Positions 1-5,586 of a stretch of DNA of 7,556 nucleotides are shown piece by piece. The DNA comes from an uncultured Caryophanales bacterium. Lineage in GTDB: Bacteria; Bacillota_I; Bacilli_A; RF39; UBA660. The notes under the pieces were generated by a model. That model was not told where the DNA came from. It did no database searches and worked only from the letters and a program-made list of their open reading frames with translations. The DNA lies in NCBI GenBank assembly GCA_947168625.1, contig CAMVMQ010000039.1:1-7556 (forward strand), in the 5' to 3' direction. Position 1 is the stretch's first letter. Each line of letters opens with the position of its first letter. Both the position numbers and the translations under genes were made by a program.

Positions 1-12
1 ATAAGCTATGAC

Positions 13-40
13 ATAATATTAATTTATTTATTAATATTAT
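13..40. repeat. A/T-only inverted repeat near the window edge
   Basis: Two perfect 10-base arms, ATAATATTAA at 13-22 and TTAATATTAT at 31-40, flank an 8-base spacer. The repeat lies just beyond the likely terminator of the 231-residue gene. It contains no G or C, so the stem would be weak, and no clean T-run follows on either strand. It could be a weak terminator, part of the next gene's regulatory region, or chance in A+T-rich DNA. Confidence 0.35.
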
Positions 41-47
41 TTTAATC

Positions 48-74
48 AAAAAAAACAAGCTTGCAGCTTGCTTT
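48..74 (-). terminator. Intrinsic terminator after the 231-residue gene
   Basis: Read on the minus strand, AAAGCAAGC (74-66), loop TGCAA (65-61) and GCTTGTTTT (60-52) form a 9-bp stem with one G-U pair and a G/C-containing core. It is followed directly by four more T residues (51-48). This is the standard layout of a factor-independent terminator. It lies about 75 bases beyond the stop codon at 149 and probably ends the transcript of the 231-residue gene, possibly of yutD as well. Confidence 0.65.
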
Positions 75-115
75 CAATTAAGTTTTAACAAGTTTATTAT
101 TTAATGTTTTTACAC

Positions 116-140
116 AGTGTTCTTCTAAAGCCAAAACACT
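116..140 (-). other. Small hairpin just after the 231-residue gene
   Basis: AGTGTT (116-121) and AACACT (135-140) are perfect 6-base inverted arms around a 13-base loop, starting 8 bases after the stop codon. No T-run follows on the minus strand, so it does not look like a terminator by itself. It may be a 3' UTR stem or chance. Confidence 0.3.
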
Positions 141-148
141 ACTTATTT

Positions 149-844
149 TTAATTATTATGTTGAAACTCACGATATTTTTTAATAAAATCAATATTTTTA
201 ATATGCTTTTGAAGAAGCATTTTGTACCAATCAATATATAATTCTTTCTTTTCCTCACTTACATTTTCAAATAGTGAGATAAGCATGTAACTATTTCGAT
301 TAAGGAAAGATATTTCTCCTAGTAAAGTATTAAGTAGTGATACATCACTATATTTGTTTAAATCAATTTTATCTATATCTAAATTTAATTCTTTTAATTC
401 TTCATTTAATGAATTTTTTAGAATTAGTAAATTATTATAGAAGATACGACAAAGTAAATATTTAAAGTTATATTTGTAATAGTAGATGTTTGTATTATCA
501 AAAAAGTATTTTTCTGATAATACAATATCACTATCTTTCAAGCAATTAATTACTATTTGCTTAGTATGTTCAGGGCTATTTATTATATTTGTACTATAAG
601 ATATAAAATTATCTAAAATTGACAAAAACTGTTCATGCATTGTTAAGTAGCCTTTTGGAACTAAAGGGCTTTTTAAAATATTTATTTTTCCTTTCTTAAT
701 AAGCCCAATTTTTTTATCAAATATATCAGTTTCAATTAAATCTAATATTAAATATTTATGTACGATATTATATGACCTATTTTTGGTAATATTAATTAAA
801 CACCTTTTGTTCTCTCTATCGCTAGTAAATGATATTCTCTCCAT
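149..844 (-). CDS. Hypothetical protein, 231 residues, no recognised family
   Basis: I do not recognise this protein. It starts at ATG 844, preceded by a good ribosome site, AAAGGGG at 855-849, four bases upstream. It ends with TAA at 149. It is rich in Lys, Asn, Ile and Tyr, has no signal peptide or membrane segment, and looks mostly helical from about residue 70 onward. A Tyr/Phe-rich stretch lies at about 113-136 (DNTNIYYYKYNFKYL and following). It has only three Cys (15, 101, 132), with no metal-binding spacing. The 153-base gap to yutD upstream holds only a poor promoter candidate (925-899) and no clear terminator, so it may be read from its own promoter or by readthrough from the DUF4015-yutD unit. 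The good ribosome site and uninterrupted frame make it a real gene; its function is unknown, and it is probably cytosolic. Confidence 0.8.
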   Translation of the reverse strand: MERISFTSDRENKRCLINITKNRSYNIVHKYLILDLIETDIFDKKIGLIKKGKINILKSPLVPKGYLTMHEQFLSILDNFISYSTNIINSPEHTKQIVINCLKDSDIVLSEKYFFDNTNIYYYKYNFKYLLCRIFYNNLLILKNSLNEELKELNLDIDKIDLNKYSDVSLLNTLLGEISFLNRNSYMLISLFENVSEEKKELYIDWYKMLLQKHIKNIDFIKKYREFQHNN

Positions 845-898
845 TTTTCCCCTTTCATGTTACTGCTATTTGTCAATAAATGACTTGCCATATACAAT

Positions 899-925
899 AT
901 CATAATAAGAAAATATTTTACTCAA
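899..925 (-). promoter_or_regulatory. Weak candidate promoter for the 231-residue gene
   Basis: On the minus strand TTGAGT (925-920) and TATGAT (904-899) resemble sigma-A -35 and -10 boxes but are only 15 bases apart, shorter than usual. The start codon is 55 bases downstream. In DNA this A+T-rich, such matches are frequent, so this is a tentative call. Confidence 0.25.
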
Positions 926-997
926 ATATCTTTATAACGCTATTTCTGAATGTTCTAGCATTTTTTGTTAACTAACAGATAATTAAAAAGAGATTGA

Positions 998-1279
998 TTA
1001 TCCCTTTATTTTTTTTAATATAAAATATTTACAATCTGATGCACAATCTTCTTTGATGTATTCATCAACCATTTTGTAGTTATTTAATGGTTTAACTTTC
1101 TTATTTTTTTCATCATAAAATCCTTTTAATCTAAGTTTACCATAGGCTATATCCCCTACTACATAATCATAATCATAAAAATAATCTGTATAATGACTTA
1201 TAAAGTCTTCTTTATCAAAAGCATTTTTGTAATCTTTTATTATTTCATACTCACGATTTTCTACTTCTACTGTTTTCAT
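998..1279 (-). CDS. yutD: YutD family protein (DUF1027)
   Basis: A small cytosolic protein of 93 residues, which is full length for this Bacilli family. Family features visible in the sequence are the central VGD-x-x-YGKLRLKGF block (residues 41-54, preceded by the Tyr/Asp-rich FISHYTDYFYDYDY) and the C-terminal EDC-x3-CKYFILKK segment (78-90) with paired Cys 79 and Cys 83. B. subtilis YutD has no firmly known biochemical role, so only the family can be assigned. The ATG at 1279 is set by AGGAG at 1290-1286, six bases upstream. That ribosome site overlaps the TAG stop of the upstream DUF4015 gene (9-base gap), so the two genes are almost certainly co-transcribed and probably translationally coupled. 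No terminator is visible after its TAA stop at 998. Confidence 0.88.
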   Translation of the reverse strand: MKTVEVENREYEIIKDYKNAFDKEDFISHYTDYFYDYDYVVGDIAYGKLRLKGFYDEKNKKVKPLNNYKMVDEYIKEDCASDCKYFILKKIKG

Positions 1280-1285
1280 TTTATT

Positions 1286-1290
1286 CTCCT
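1286..1290 (-). promoter_or_regulatory. Ribosome site of yutD fused to the upstream stop codon
   Basis: AGGAG (1290-1286 on the minus strand) lies six bases before ATG 1279. Its first two bases are the last two of the TAG stop (1291-1289) of the preceding gene. Ribosomes terminating there would sit on the yutD ribosome site, which is a classic arrangement for reinitiation. Confidence 0.8.
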
Positions 1291-2971
1291 ATTCATAATT
1301 TTTAGCGAAGGCACTTTTTATTTGGTTATATTTGGCTAAGCTTGACGCTGAATTCCAAGTAATAAATCCACCAGTTAATCCCGCATCATATAAAGCATCA
1401 ACTTGTTTTGATATCATATTAGCGTCATAAATAACCTTAGGATTCCAAAATGGTGTATCATAGGCAGTTATCCAGGTTCGAGCTACTGCTGGTGTTGGTA
1501 TCTCTGTCTGCCTTTTGGCTGCTCCTAATGCCCAATTATAAACTGTTTGATATGGATTAGACCAAGTATCTATGGTTCTTCCAAAGTGATCAGTATATGG
1601 CATTGAACTAATTGCATCTACTATGTTTGATATAGCAGGCCAATATTGTCCATAAGAAGTTACATACTCTGATGAACATTCTCCAAAGACATCTACAGAT
1701 AAATATACTCCTGCTTTATGAATTTGGTCAGCAGCATAGAAAAGGAAGTTTTGTACAGCCTCAGCTTTTTCTTCGTCATACGTGTTTTTAAAATTGGTAC
1801 TACCAGATAATGACATATTATATGCTTGTTCTGGAAAGCGCACATAATCAAATTGAATTTCATTAAAACCGATTACTTTAGCAGCTTCAATTGCTAAATT
1901 AACATTATACTCCCAGGCTCCTCTTGAATATGCCGAAGGCCATAACTGACTAGATGCAGTTGATGTAATACAATCATCTGGATGATCTTTACCATAGTGA
2001 ACATCATTAAATACTACTATTCTACCAATGGCATAAATACCAGCAGTTTTTATTTTATCAATGGCACTAATATAATCTTCTAGGCTATTAATAGCGGTAT
2101 TATATGCTGTCATCGATGTTTTCTTTGCTACTTCCGAAGGATATGCTAATGCTCCATCTTTAATATCAACAACAATAGCATTAACTCCATTTTCTTTAGC
2201 TATATTTAAATAACTGTCAATGCTACCAATAACGCCTGCATTCAAGTACATTGCCTTAGCATCTTTAAGTAATGAATTGTCTTTAAATTCTGGTTTACTA
2301 TAAGGGTAGTAGTCTAAGTTTGATGCCTTTCCACCATACAGTTCTCTAGAATACTTACGGTCCTTATGAATATCAAAAATTCCATTTTCATTATAATTAG
2401 CTTTGGATTCTTCTTCTGTATTTACTAAATACTTTGCAAATACCCAGCCATCAACTTCATTATACTTAATATGATACATATTAACATTACCATTATCAAG
2501 TAATTTGTCATATCCTATTATTTCTAGCTTATTTCCCTTTTTTACAAATGATTTAATCTTTGTATCATTTTCATTATCATAGATAGTAGAAGATGTTCTT
2601 ACATATTTTTCTTTCTCTTTTATAATATCTTTCTCTTCACTTACTAAACTATCTTTAGCAACATAATATTTTTTATCTTGATATTCTATTTTACTATATA
2701 ATTTTTCATCTCTATCAATATCTTTCTTTAAATAATTAACTTTAGTTCCCCTAATCAAATTATCACTTTCCTTTAGATTATCATTTTCATCTAAAGTATA
2801 TGTTATTACAGTACTTTCTAGCGATGATAAATACATTTTTTTAGGAACTATTACTACATTTTTTGCGCCTTTAAATAACAGAAAAAATATTACTACCGCT
2901 AACGCAAACGAAATTAAAACTATTATTATTTTTTTTATATTAAGTTTCCTCTTTTTTCTTCTTTTATTCAT
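1289..2971 (-). CDS. Membrane-anchored SH3-like / DUF4015 putative glycoside hydrolase
   Basis: A 560-residue envelope protein. Residues 1-14 are strongly basic and are followed by one hydrophobic segment (15-33, IIIVLISFALAVVIFFLLF). With no clear cleavage site, this looks like a signal anchor with the rest outside the cell. Two SH3-like stretches follow, about 48-110 and 120-185. The second is clearer, with the bacterial SH3 pattern YVRTSSTIYD...GWVFAKYLV. Residues about 238-550 match the DUF4015 (PF13200) TIM-barrel glycosidase-like family: VVDIKDG (267-273), IGRIVVFND (315-323), EIQFDYVRFPE (371-381), SVDVFG (425-430), VARTWITAY (496-504) and GGFITWN (534-540). Asp 269, Asp 375, Glu 381 and Asp 427 are candidate acidic catalytic residues; this is inferred. 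SH3 domains often bind peptidoglycan, so a wall polysaccharide substrate is plausible but unproven. It has its own extended -10 promoter and leads the two-gene unit with yutD. Confidence 0.85.
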   Translation of the reverse strand: MNKRRKKRKLNIKKIIIVLISFALAVVIFFLLFKGAKNVVIVPKKMYLSSLESTVITYTLDENDNLKESDNLIRGTKVNYLKKDIDRDEKLYSKIEYQDKKYYVAKDSLVSEEKDIIKEKEKYVRTSSTIYDNENDTKIKSFVKKGNKLEIIGYDKLLDNGNVNMYHIKYNEVDGWVFAKYLVNTEEESKANYNENGIFDIHKDRKYSRELYGGKASNLDYYPYSKPEFKDNSLLKDAKAMYLNAGVIGSIDSYLNIAKENGVNAIVVDIKDGALAYPSEVAKKTSMTAYNTAINSLEDYISAIDKIKTAGIYAIGRIVVFNDVHYGKDHPDDCITSTASSQLWPSAYSRGAWEYNVNLAIEAAKVIGFNEIQFDYVRFPEQAYNMSLSGSTNFKNTYDEEKAEAVQNFLFYAADQIHKAGVYLSVDVFGECSSEYVTSYGQYWPAISNIVDAISSMPYTDHFGRTIDTWSNPYQTVYNWALGAAKRQTEIPTPAVARTWITAYDTPFWNPKVIYDANMISKQVDALYDAGLTGGFITWNSASSLAKYNQIKSAFAKNYE

Positions 2972-2991
2972 TCTATATCACATCCAAATAT

Positions 2992-3000
2992 AGTATAACA
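2992..3000 (-). promoter_or_regulatory. Extended -10 promoter of the DUF4015-yutD unit
   Basis: TGTTATACT (3000-2992, minus strand) is a perfect extended -10 (TGN plus TATACT). No good -35 box sits 16-18 bases upstream, as is typical when a TGN extension compensates. Transcription would start near 2985, giving a leader of only about 15 bases before ATG 2971. The leader carries GTGAT at 2981-2977 as a weak ribosome site. It lies just after the upstream gene's terminator. Confidence 0.6.
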
Positions 3001-3023
3001 TATTTTTAGATAATTTTACTATT

Positions 3024-3054
3024 AAAAAATAGAAACACATAAGTTTCTATTTTT
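3024..3054 (-). terminator. Strong terminator of the 142-residue gene
   Basis: Minus-strand AAAAATAGAAAC (3054-3043), loop TTATGT (3042-3037) and GTTTCTATTTTTT (3036-3024) form a perfect 12-bp stem whose 3' arm ends in a run of six T residues. The TAG stop codon of the gene (3049-3047) is inside the 5' arm. The next promoter begins about 25 bases further on, so this cleanly separates the two transcription units. It could also work on the plus strand, but no plus-strand gene is seen. Confidence 0.8.
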
Positions 3055-3475
3055 GATTAAGCATATCTAGCAAATTAATTTTAAACATATCCCTTTCAGC
3101 ATGGCTTTTTGATACCATAACACCTTTATATGTTGATAACTCTTTTTGATGTCCTTCGTCAAGGATATCTTCAGGTGACAAAGTATCTAACATCACTAAC
3201 TTTTGATTTTCATAAACAGTATAGTGAAGTACTATATCTCCATGAACCTTGGCGAACATTCTGTCAGTAGGAAGTTTTAATTCATATTTAGTAATACTAT
3301 CTTTAGCATTCTTCATTGTAATAACTCCTTTAAAATTGCCATCTCTAAATGATGGATAATAATCAAAAACAAGTTTCTTATAGGCAAGCATATTATATTT
3401 TTTTACTGAACGCTCTTTTTTTCTAAATTCGTTTTCATTTAAATATTCTATTACAAAATTATTTTTCATTTCCAT
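3047..3475 (-). CDS. Hypothetical protein, 142 (or 140) residues, single-gene unit
   Basis: I do not recognise this protein. It is a soluble, strongly charged polypeptide without signal peptide, membrane segment or Cys. Residues 1-35 are basic and probably helical, 36-100 look like alternating beta strands (KLVFDYYP, FKGVITM, KYELKLPT, DIVLHYTVYENQKLVMLD), and the end is a helical segment with SKSHAERDMFKINLLDML (122-139). Two in-frame ATGs compete. ATG 3475 is only 3 bases from the AGGGGG ribosome site and ATG 3469 is 9 bases from it, so the true start may be residue 3. It has the most consensus-like promoter of the window and its own terminator, and it stands alone between a radical SAM gene and the DUF4015-yutD pair. 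These signals imply a well-expressed, independently controlled gene of unknown role. Confidence 0.82.
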   Translation of the reverse strand: MEMKNNFVIEYLNENEFRKKERSVKKYNMLAYKKLVFDYYPSFRDGNFKGVITMKNAKDSITKYELKLPTDRMFAKVHGDIVLHYTVYENQKLVMLDTLSPEDILDEGHQKELSTYKGVMVSKSHAERDMFKINLLDMLNQK

Positions 3476-3478
3476 CTA

Positions 3479-3484
3479 CCCCCT
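3479..3484 (-). promoter_or_regulatory. Ribosome site that leaves two possible starts for the 142-residue gene
   Basis: AGGGGG (3484-3479) lies 3 bases before ATG 3475 and 9 bases before the in-frame ATG 3469. Usual spacing favours the second ATG, which would shorten the protein by two residues. Confidence 0.6.
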
Positions 3485-3508
3485 AGATTTCAAGCGAAAT
3501 GTATATCG

Positions 3509-3538
3509 ATTATAGCACAAAAATGCTTGTAAAGTCAA
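3509..3538 (-). promoter_or_regulatory. Strong sigma-A promoter of the 142-residue gene
   Basis: TTGACT (3538-3533) and a perfect TATAAT (3514-3509) are 18 bases apart. TGC immediately precedes the -10, giving a full TGN extension. Transcription would start near 3502, about 27 bases before the start codon. The -35 box is embedded in a 10-bp inverted repeat (3520-3545), so the promoter shares bases with a terminator-like or operator-like palindrome. Confidence 0.82.
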
Positions 3539-3545
3539 GCATTTT
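3519..3545 (-). terminator. Palindrome: likely terminator of the radical SAM gene, overlapping the next promoter
   Basis: AAAATGCTTG (3545-3536 on the minus strand), loop ACTTTA and CAAGCATTTT (3529-3520) plus one more T make a perfect 10-bp stem with a G/C-containing core and a T-rich 3' arm, about 120 bases after the radical SAM stop codon. It fits an intrinsic terminator with a short T-tract. The same bases contain the -35 box of the next promoter, so the palindrome could instead, or also, be an operator. The stem is equally possible on the plus strand. Confidence 0.55.
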
Positions 3546-3615
3546 CTTGTTTCCTACCGATAACCGATTTGTATTGAGCATAGTTTTAATACCAGTATAT
3601 CCTAGTAATGAAATT

Positions 3616-3651
3616 AAATTAACGAAAGTTAATTTACCCACCTTTTGGTGG
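3616..3651 (-). other. Two tandem hairpins in the 3' region of the radical SAM gene
   Basis: On the minus strand a G/C-rich hairpin, CCACC-AAAA-GGTGG (3651-3638), is followed two bases later by a perfect 8-bp A/T hairpin, AAATTAAC-TTTC-GTTAATTT (3635-3616). They begin 12 bases after the TAA stop at 3664. Neither is followed by a T-run, so they are not simple terminators. They may form a structured 3' UTR that stabilises the radical SAM transcript. They precede the palindrome at 3520-3545. Confidence 0.45.
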
Positions 3652-3663
3652 CATAGTTATATT

Positions 3664-4563
3664 TTATATCCAATTATCTCCCTTAAACTTAGGAATAAAG
3701 CTTTTACTTTGACTATCTTCTTCTTGGACAAAGCATCTTCTGATGCCTAGATTATAGGCGTAATCAATTAAATCATTATATTCTTCTTTAGATACTCTTC
3801 TGTTAAGACTTTGAATATTTAATTTTCGAACAGGAGTATATTGATTCATAATACTATATATAATATTATTATGATATTTACAATATAGATATTTGATAAT
3901 TTTTTTGGAGTCTTCAACATGCCCTGGTAAAACTAAATGTCTTACGATTATGCCCTTTACTAAGTTACCTCCTTTATCATATTTATATTTGCCTATTTTT
4001 TGATACATTTCTTCTAAGGATAATGAAGCATGCTCAAAGTAATTATTAACTTTAGAATACTTTATACCTAAATTATTATCATAGTATTTAAAATCAGGTA
4101 AATAGATATCTATTAATCCTTTAAGTAGTTTTATAGTCTCTTTGTTTTCATATCCTGATGTATTATAGACAATAGGTATATTAAGTCCTTTTTCTTTTGC
4201 TATTATTATTGATTCTTTAATTAAAGGCGCATAGTGAGTTGGAGTTACTAAATTGATATTAGATGCCCCTTTATCTTGTAATTCCAACATAATACTTGAT
4301 AATCTTTCTATAGAAATTTCTTCTCCAGCACTGTTTAAACTAATATCATAATTTTGACAATATATGCATCCTAAATTACAGTGTGAAAAGAAAATAGTAC
4401 CAGATCCTTTTTTTCCAGTGATAATAGGTTCTTCCCACATATGTAAATGGTACCCTCCTATTTTTATTTTGTTTGTGGCTTTGCAGTAACCTATTTCTTT
4501 TTTATTTCTATTTACTTTACATTCCCTTGGACATAGTTTACATTCATTAAATAATTCTTCCAT
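3664..4563 (-). CDS. Radical SAM protein, PflX/COG1313 type
   Basis: A 299-residue cytosolic iron-sulfur enzyme candidate related to pyruvate formate-lyase activating enzymes. The radical SAM cluster motif CNLGCIYC (Cys 62, 66, 69) follows GSGTIFFSH, as expected at the first strand. The N-terminus has a second Cys set, C8-x2-C11-x3-C15 and C27 (ECKLCPRECKVNR...GYC), which is characteristic of COG1313/PflX proteins. Other family segments are NLVTPTHYAP (104-113), DIYLPDFKYYD (152-162), RHLVLPGH (208-215), QYTPVRK (241-247) and the ending FIPKFKGDNW. These proteins would use S-adenosylmethionine and a 4Fe-4S cluster to make a 5'-deoxyadenosyl radical; the substrate is unknown. No glycyl-radical enzyme is nearby. 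An extended -10 promoter puts transcription start only about 11 bases before ATG 4563, and no good ribosome site is present. Confidence 0.87.
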   Translation of the reverse strand: MEELFNECKLCPRECKVNRNKKEIGYCKATNKIKIGGYHLHMWEEPIITGKKGSGTIFFSHCNLGCIYCQNYDISLNSAGEEISIERLSSIMLELQDKGASNINLVTPTHYAPLIKESIIIAKEKGLNIPIVYNTSGYENKETIKLLKGLIDIYLPDFKYYDNNLGIKYSKVNNYFEHASLSLEEMYQKIGKYKYDKGGNLVKGIIVRHLVLPGHVEDSKKIIKYLYCKYHNNIIYSIMNQYTPVRKLNIQSLNRRVSKEEYNDLIDYAYNLGIRRCFVQEEDSQSKSFIPKFKGDNWI

Positions 4564-4580
4564 AACATCACAAAATTTAT

Positions 4581-4589
4581 TTTATAACA
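4581..4589 (-). promoter_or_regulatory. Extended -10 promoter of the radical SAM gene
   Basis: TGTTATAAA (4589-4581, minus strand) has a TGN extension and a -10-like hexamer. The -35 region is poor and lies within the preceding terminator hairpin. The predicted leader is about 11 bases and holds only GTGATG as a faint ribosome site, so initiation may be leader-poor and weak. Confidence 0.45.
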
Positions 4590-4613
4590 AAAAATAGACT
4601 TGTGCAAGTCTAT
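4589..4613 (-). terminator. Terminator of the nucleotidyltransferase gene
   Basis: ATAGACTT (4613-4606), loop GCAC and AAGTCTAT (4601-4594) form a perfect 8-bp stem, with a run of six T residues at 4594-4589 on the minus strand. The TAG stop codon (4612-4610) lies inside the 5' arm. The candidate -10 of the radical SAM gene follows at once, so terminator and next promoter are packed into about 33 bases. Confidence 0.75.
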
Positions 4614-5554
4614 CTATTTAAAGTTAGTACTAAACATACTACAATGGCTATTAAAAGGAGAACTGTTCCTATATTAATAAAACCTGATTTTTTATCTTTC
4701 TTTGGTACTTCTAATTTTATCCTTGGCATGGTACTAGTAAACTCAAGATTGTCTCCAACTAAATGTTCTTCTTTTGTTAAAGGAAGTGGAAGACTTTTTA
4801 TCTTATCAATACTTATACCATTGCATTCTTGAATTTTCTCAATATCCATTTTGTCTTTTTCTCTATTTAATAGCAATTTGTCTGCTATTATCAATTCTAA
4901 TGACTTAGTTAAATATTTCTTATTATTAGATGATACATAAGGAACGATATAATCATTCATCTTGGCATTAATATTCTTTATTCTACCAACCTTAGTTCTA
5001 CTAGTAAAATAATACTCGGTTATACCGCCATCTTTTTCTTCAAACAGAGAAATATTTACTTTTACTCCATCTATTACCAATTCAAAACCATAATCAATAT
5101 TATTAACGGTATATGTCAAGCTATCTCTTTTTGGCTCGTATAAGTCGTGATTGCGAAATACTTCTCTGATCATTCTTGCATCTTCTTTTTTACATAATAA
5201 ATCTAAATCTTTATGACGACGACTTGATTTTTCACCTAATAAAACATACGGTACTATACCACCAGATAAATATAATTTTACTTTTGTTTTATTCATTTTT
5301 ATTATTTTATCATAAACATTCATTAATTCATCAAAGGTATGTGTGTCTTTATTTGCACTTTTTTTATAGGCTTCAATACTATTTGTGAAGATTGTATCAA
5401 TACGTGTCTTAATAATATTGATTTCTTCACTTCTATTTTCAAAGGCATTAATTAGCTTTTCAGTATTTTCCTTGGAAACATACATAGCCATGCTTTCTAA
5501 TTCTTTTACTTTACTTTCTATATAGGATTTTATTTGTCCATTTTTTTCTTCCAT
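4610..5554 (-). CDS. Tail-anchored nucleotidyltransferase-fold protein
   Basis: A 314-residue protein with an unusual layout. Residues 1-90 are helical and highly charged, possibly coiled coil. Residues about 92-235 resemble a minimal nucleotidyltransferase (Pol-beta/ANT/AbiEii-like) domain: LYLSGG (94-99), then SRRHKDLDLL (111-120) with the D116-x-D118 metal-binding pair, a beta segment VDGVKVNISLF-like at 161-171, and SLELIIADKLLLNREKDKMDIEKI (218-241), which recalls the conserved Lys/Asp helix of such enzymes. The usual third carboxylate is not obvious; Asn 167 sits near where it is often found. A charged linker leads to one C-terminal membrane segment (about 291-311, ending LNR), so the enzyme-like part should face the cytosol. 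The substrate is unknown: antibiotic, nucleotide, RNA or protein are all possible. AGGTGAT (5564-5558) is a strong ribosome site. It is a single-gene unit with its own promoter and terminator. Confidence 0.75.
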   Translation of the reverse strand: MEEKNGQIKSYIESKVKELESMAMYVSKENTEKLINAFENRSEEINIIKTRIDTIFTNSIEAYKKSANKDTHTFDELMNVYDKIIKMNKTKVKLYLSGGIVPYVLLGEKSSRRHKDLDLLCKKEDARMIREVFRNHDLYEPKRDSLTYTVNNIDYGFELVIDGVKVNISLFEEKDGGITEYYFTSRTKVGRIKNINAKMNDYIVPYVSSNNKKYLTKSLELIIADKLLLNREKDKMDIEKIQECNGISIDKIKSLPLPLTKEEHLVGDNLEFTSTMPRIKLEVPKKDKKSGFINIGTVLLLIAIVVCLVLTLNR

Positions 5555-5568
5555 TCTATCACCTATCC

Positions 5569-5586
5569 TACTTTATAAATAAAGTA
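5569..5586 (-). promoter_or_regulatory. 18-bp palindrome at the nucleotidyltransferase promoter
   Basis: TACTTTAT and ATAAAGTA are perfect 8-base inverted arms with a 2-base centre. The palindrome overlaps the -10 box and covers the predicted transcription start (about 5576), where a repressor would block initiation. It is A/T-rich, so it may instead be a chance match. Confidence 0.4.

Noticed and set aside
149..844. R23-x5-H29 in the 231-residue protein as a HEPN motif, making a HEPN/MNT toxin-antitoxin pair with the nucleotidyltransferase gene
   Set aside because: The spacing match is loose and near the N-terminus, the typical polar residue after Arg is absent, and the two genes are almost 4 kb apart with other units between.
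871..876. Perfect TTGACA on the minus strand upstream of the 231-residue gene
   Set aside because: No -10-like sequence lies 15-19 bases downstream; that position is occupied by the ribosome site and start codon.
3521..3594. Minus-strand frame of about 23 codons in the gap before the 142-residue gene
   Set aside because: No ribosome site, and it runs across the promoter and palindrome; likely chance.
3634..3654. Six-codon reading frame (MPPKGG) after the radical SAM gene
   Set aside because: No ribosome site, and the sequence is explained by the hairpin CCACC-AAAA-GGTGG.
3499..3750. Open frame on the plus strand covering the intergenic gap and the end of the radical SAM gene
   Set aside because: It lies largely over promoter and hairpin elements and an opposite-strand gene, has no ribosome site or recognisable protein features, and opposes every other gene.
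4602..4832. Plus-strand open frame antisense to the nucleotidyltransferase gene
   Set aside because: It is a shadow of a better supported gene; no ribosome site or family resemblance.
5176..5388. Plus-strand open frame rich in Leu, Tyr and His, antisense to the nucleotidyltransferase gene
   Set aside because: The odd composition is what antisense reading of A+T-rich Lys/Asn codons gives; no start signals.
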